Under the pieces are notes generated by a model that ran no database searches, had not been told where the DNA came from, and was given only the letters and a program-made list of their open reading frames with translations. Positions 28,121-31,026 of a DNA stretch of 31,026 bases are shown here, in pieces. Source of the DNA: JAWWPG01 sp033850885 (GTDB taxonomy: Bacteria > Actinomycetota > Actinomycetes > Propionibacteriales > Nocardioidaceae); NCBI GenBank assembly GCA_033850885.1, contig JAWWPG010000007.1:1-31026 (forward strand), given 5' to 3'. How positions within the stretch are numbered: position 1 is the first letter of the stretch; each line of letters opens with the position of its first letter. The position numbers were made by a program, and so were the translations under genes.

Positions 28121-30358
28121 TTAGGAGACCGGCGTCGCGGAGGGTGCCGGCACGGGTGGCGTCGACGACCCCTCACCCTCCAGGTCGATGTTCGGTACGA
28201 AGCGGTCGAGCCATCCCGGGATCCACCAGGCGCGCTCGCCGAGCAGGGTCATGACCGAAGGCACGAGGATCATCCGGACCACTGTCGCGTCTATGAGGAC
28301 GGCAACCGCCATTCCGACGGCGAGCATCTTGACCGTCGGGTCGTCACTGAGGACGAAGCTGGTGAAGACGACCACCATGATCGCGGCGGCCGTGGTGATG
28401 ACCCTGGCGGTGGCCCCGATCCCGATCGCTACGGCGCGATGACTGTCCCGGGTGGCGACCCACGACTCATGCACCCGAGAGATCAGGAAGACCTCGTAGT
28501 CCATGGAGAGGCCGAAGACGATGGCAAACATCAGCATCGGCACGAATGACGGGATCGGTACCGGCTGCTCGATGCCGACGAGCGACGAGCCCCAGCCCCA
28601 TTGGAAGATCGCCACGATGACGCCGTACGCCGCCCCGACGGACAGCAGGTTCATGATCGCGGCCTTGATACCGATAGCCAGCGAGCGGAACGCCGTAGTG
28701 AGCAGAAGGAGGGCGAGCAGCACAACCGCGCCGATCAGCCATGGCATCCGCTGAGCCACCTTCTCGGTGAAGTCCACATAGCCAGCCGTGGTGCCGACGA
28801 GGTATGTCGGTTCCCGCTGCTGGTCGAGGACATCGCTACGGATGTCGTCGACCAGCGTCCGCGTGGCAGCGTTCTGCGGGGACGTCTTCGGGAGCACATT
28901 GATGGTTGCGGTCGTGCCCTGCTGGTTCACCGTTGGCGGTGCGACAGCACGGACGTCCTTGACCTTGGACAGCTCACTCGACAGGTTGGTGAGCAGCGTC
29001 GTGTTCTCGGTGGAGGACTGCTTCGGCAGCTCGACCACAACCGTCAGCGGTCCGTTGGCGCCGGGGCCGAACCCTTCCGAGATCAGGTCGTAGGCTCGAC
29101 GGCTGCTGTCGGTCGTCGGATCCGTACCCGCGTCGAGCTGGCCGAGACGCATGGACAGCAGGGGAATGGCGAGGACGACCAGCACGACCGTGGTCGCGAC
29201 GGCCCATGGCCAGGGTCGATCGCTGACCATGCGGCCCCACCTGGCGAATGCACTGTGCTCGTGCGCCTCCTCGCGACGCGCACGCTGCTCGGCAAGCTGG
29301 GCGGGACTTGGGCCTTCCTTCGCGTCGTGAGCCGCGTTCTTCCGTTCCTGCCGGGATCGGACAGACTCTCCGGCGAGGCCCATCAGTGCGGGGACCAGCG
29401 TCAGTGCCGCAACGATCGTCACCGCCACCACGAGCGCCGACGAGAGTCCGAGTGCGCCCACGAAGGGCACCCCCGCCACGTACAGACCCAGGATGGCGAT
29501 CACGACAGTGCCCCCTGCCACCAGCACCGCCGCGCCAGATGTCGAGGCGGCCCGGCCGACCGAGTCGACGACGGGCATGCCCTCGTCGAGCCCTTCCCGA
29601 TGGCGCGCCACCAGGAAGAGGCCGTAGTCGATGGCAACCCCCAGACCCAGCAGGGTTGCCACCGTGGGGGCCGTCGTGGGGAACGTCAGACCTGCCGCGA
29701 TGAGCCCAATCAGGCTGAGCCCGGTTGCGACGCTGAACACTGCTGCGATCAGGGGCAGCCCGGACGCAACGATCGAACGGAACATGATCAGCAAGAGCAG
29801 CAACGCCAGGACGATGCCGATGACCTCCGAGGTCAGGTCATGCGCCTGCTGCCCGATCTGACCGGCCCCGCCGCCGTACTCCACTTGTAGCCCGGCATTC
29901 CTTGCCGGCGCGACGGCGGCATCGAGCTTGTCCAGGTAGCTCTGGTCGAGCGATGCCGGTACGACGGAGAAGGACACCGGGGCGTTCACGATGGACCCGT
30001 CCGTGGATACACCGCTGGAACTCTTGTCCTCCAGTGGGTCGCTGGCAGCCAGCACGTCAGGAAGTTTCGCGACCGCCGCCATCGACGAAGAGACAGCCTG
30101 GGCGTCAGCGGAAACCGGGCCCGAGCTGCTGTGGAAGACGATGCTGCCGGCGTACCCTCCCTTAGCCGGGAAGCTCTTTCCGAGGACGTCCAGTCCCGTC
30201 GAGGACTCGCTGCCCGGGACGGTGTAGTTGTTGGCGAACGTCCCGCCGAACTGATGTCGCAGCCCCACCACCGCGATCAGGACCACCAACCAGGCTCCGA
30301 TGAACAGCCAGGGTCGGCGCGCCGCCGTCGTTCCGAGCCTCCTGAGGAATTCATGCAT
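28121..30358 (-). CDS. MMPL/RND-family membrane transporter
   Basis: 745 aa from the ATG at 30358, which has GGAG 8 nt upstream; the frame extends to 30442 but that part is not family-like. Two similar halves each have a membrane helix, a large extracytoplasmic domain and a five-helix bundle. The proton-relay Asp-Tyr pairs of MMPL proteins are in VAIDYGLFLVARH (about residue 240) and GLSMDYEVFLISR (about 618). A charged cytoplasmic linker (RQERKNAAHDAKEGPSPAQL) joins the halves. Family knowledge: actinobacterial MMPL proteins export lipids or small molecules using the proton gradient. The substrate is not indicated by neighbours. Confidence 0.95.
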   Translation of the reverse strand: MHEFLRRLGTTAARRPWLFIGAWLVVLIAVVGLRHQFGGTFANNYTVPGSESSTGLDVLGKSFPAKGGYAGSIVFHSSSGPVSADAQAVSSSMAAVAKLPDVLAASDPLEDKSSSGVSTDGSIVNAPVSFSVVPASLDQSYLDKLDAAVAPARNAGLQVEYGGGAGQIGQQAHDLTSEVIGIVLALLLLLIMFRSIVASGLPLIAAVFSVATGLSLIGLIAAGLTFPTTAPTVATLLGLGVAIDYGLFLVARHREGLDEGMPVVDSVGRAASTSGAAVLVAGGTVVIAILGLYVAGVPFVGALGLSSALVVAVTIVAALTLVPALMGLAGESVRSRQERKNAAHDAKEGPSPAQLAEQRARREEAHEHSAFARWGRMVSDRPWPWAVATTVVLVVLAIPLLSMRLGQLDAGTDPTTDSSRRAYDLISEGFGPGANGPLTVVVELPKQSSTENTTLLTNLSSELSKVKDVRAVAPPTVNQQGTTATINVLPKTSPQNAATRTLVDDIRSDVLDQQREPTYLVGTTAGYVDFTEKVAQRMPWLIGAVVLLALLLLTTAFRSLAIGIKAAIMNLLSVGAAYGVIVAIFQWGWGSSLVGIEQPVPIPSFVPMLMFAIVFGLSMDYEVFLISRVHESWVATRDSHRAVAIGIGATARVITTAAAIMVVVFTSFVLSDDPTVKMLAVGMAVAVLIDATVVRMILVPSVMTLLGERAWWIPGWLDRFVPNIDLEGEGSSTPPVPAPSATPVS

Positions 30359-30641
30359 ATGCGCGCCGCTCCAATCATGACGCTCGGACAATGTGGAGGC
30401 GCCGAACTGGTCCCCCGGGAAGTACGCCCGCAAAACTAGCACTTTTCAGCACCACGTTTGGTGTGATGTCGAGTCGGATCTTGCACCTGACCAGGCATCA
30501 CCAGGTCGGTGAGCGTGCCACAGGTTCCCTTGCCGGGCCATTGACACGGTCAGGCGGCGGAGAGAGAGTGTCTGCAGCCGAGCACCTTCGTCAGGGCTGC
30601 GACACCGGCCCGGGGTGCGGGCGTGACCGATGGAGGATTCG
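30359..30641. promoter_or_regulatory. Intergenic region between the divergent MMPL and secreted-protein genes
   Basis: 283 bp with no confident gene. TTGACA at 30541-30546 is a -35-like box directed toward the secreted-protein gene, but the hexamer 17 nt later (GAGAGT) is a poor -10. CACCA/TGGTG forms a small dyad near 30450. Nothing else stands out. Confidence 0.3.
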
Positions 30642-31026
30642 GTGAATCGAGCATTTCATTTGAGACGCGGTGTGGGCGGTGCCCTGACCGCGGGAGCAGC
30701 CGGTCTGCTCGCTGTCGCGACGTTGACGGCGGCAGGAGCCTCGGCGGGCGCGGCCACCCACCACTCGTCGTCGGCACGGGCGGCCTGCCCGTCGCAGGTC
30801 CGCGCTCCGGCCCGCGTCGGCCACATCAGTGGCGTGCTGCCGCCGGCGGTATCCAAGGCCGGCTGTAAGGTCCACCACGCCAACGACCCCGCTATTGGGA
30901 CTCCGCCGCTGCGTTTCCACGGCGGCAAGGTGATGGGCACGAAGCGGACCGGGCCGGTGGTGGTCACGCCGATCTTCTGGAACCCGGCTGGGCACCCGAT
31001 GGCCGCGGCCTACAAGAAGATCATCA
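30642..31026 (+). CDS. Secreted hypothetical protein, 3' end outside the window
   Basis: The first 128 residues are visible. The GTG at 30642 follows GGAGG at 5 nt. A clear signal peptide is present: basic VNRAFHLRRGVGG, a hydrophobic core ALTAGAAGLLAVATLTAAG and a likely cleavage after ASAGAA. The mature part has two Cys (AACPSQ and AGCKVHH) and the segment PPLRFHGGKVMGTKR, then VVVTPIFWNPAGHPMAAAY. The HGG-x-VMG...VTPIFW motif resembles a group of secreted actinobacterial proteins that I cannot name with certainty. It is divergent from the MMPL transporter. Confidence 0.8.
   Translation, partial: MNRAFHLRRGVGGALTAGAAGLLAVATLTAAGASAGAATHHSSSARAACPSQVRAPARVGHISGVLPPAVSKAGCKVHHANDPAIGTPPLRFHGGKVMGTKRTGPVVVTPIFWNPAGHPMAAAYKKII

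Noticed and set aside
28601..29890. A 429-aa plus-strand frame opposite the MMPL transporter.
   Set aside because: Antisense shadow; the minus strand encodes a complete transporter.

Overview
The window looks like a GC-rich actinobacterial chromosome (Actinomycetota; genus not determinable from this sequence). Support: start codons often GTG, dense ATGA/GTGA stop-start overlaps, a DUF5703 protein, an F420-type luciferase-like oxidoreductase, DUF6907 and DUF732 proteins, and several genes with a TANNNT -10 box only 6-7 nt before the start codon, as expected for leaderless transcripts.

Left flank (1-4633), ordinary chromosome: uppP (cut by the window edge) and an LLM-class oxidoreductase form a minus-strand pair divergent from an aldo/keto reductase. 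A DUF5703 protein, a convergent M20-family metallopeptidase and an intact tRNA-Leu(GAG) follow.

Centre (4613-22748), an 18.1-kb integrated element: a 22-bp direct repeat of the tRNA-Leu 3' end bounds it, and each end carries a paired TGATACT heptamer (candidate integrase arm sites). The left module is minus strand: an HTH protein, a tyrosine integrase and a membrane-anchored protein, all coupled by overlaps. A divergent operator region follows. A largely overlapping rightward run then encodes an XRE regulator, an excisionase-like protein, small Cys-rich proteins, a RepA-type ATPase with an iteron-like array in its 3' end, and small and large terminase subunits. An antisense two-gene cassette (winged-helix/membrane protein plus membrane protein) interrupts it. 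Rightward genes resume with an HTH protein, a small acidic protein, a coiled-coil protein and a 986-aa tape measure protein. The right part holds an AlbA_2/Schlafen-like protein, a frameshifted DUF732 lipoprotein, two overlapping tyrosine recombinases (one with a duplicated N-terminal DNA-binding domain) and a DUF6907 protein. I see no portal, protease, capsid, connector, tail tube, baseplate or lysis gene. Terminase and tape measure are nevertheless intact and in coupled gene runs. This fits a phage satellite that supplies its own packaging motor and tail-length ruler better than random prophage decay; that interpretation is inference.

Right flank (22749-31026), chromosome: a PadR regulator with a palindromic operator over its own -10 box is coupled to an ABC ATPase and an FtsX-type permease (a self-regulated exporter). 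A 758-bp stretch without a confident gene follows, holding two strong hairpins and a possible XRE remnant. Then come a minus-strand DHFR/RibD-like reductase, an MMPL-family transporter, and the start of a divergent secreted protein cut by the window edge.
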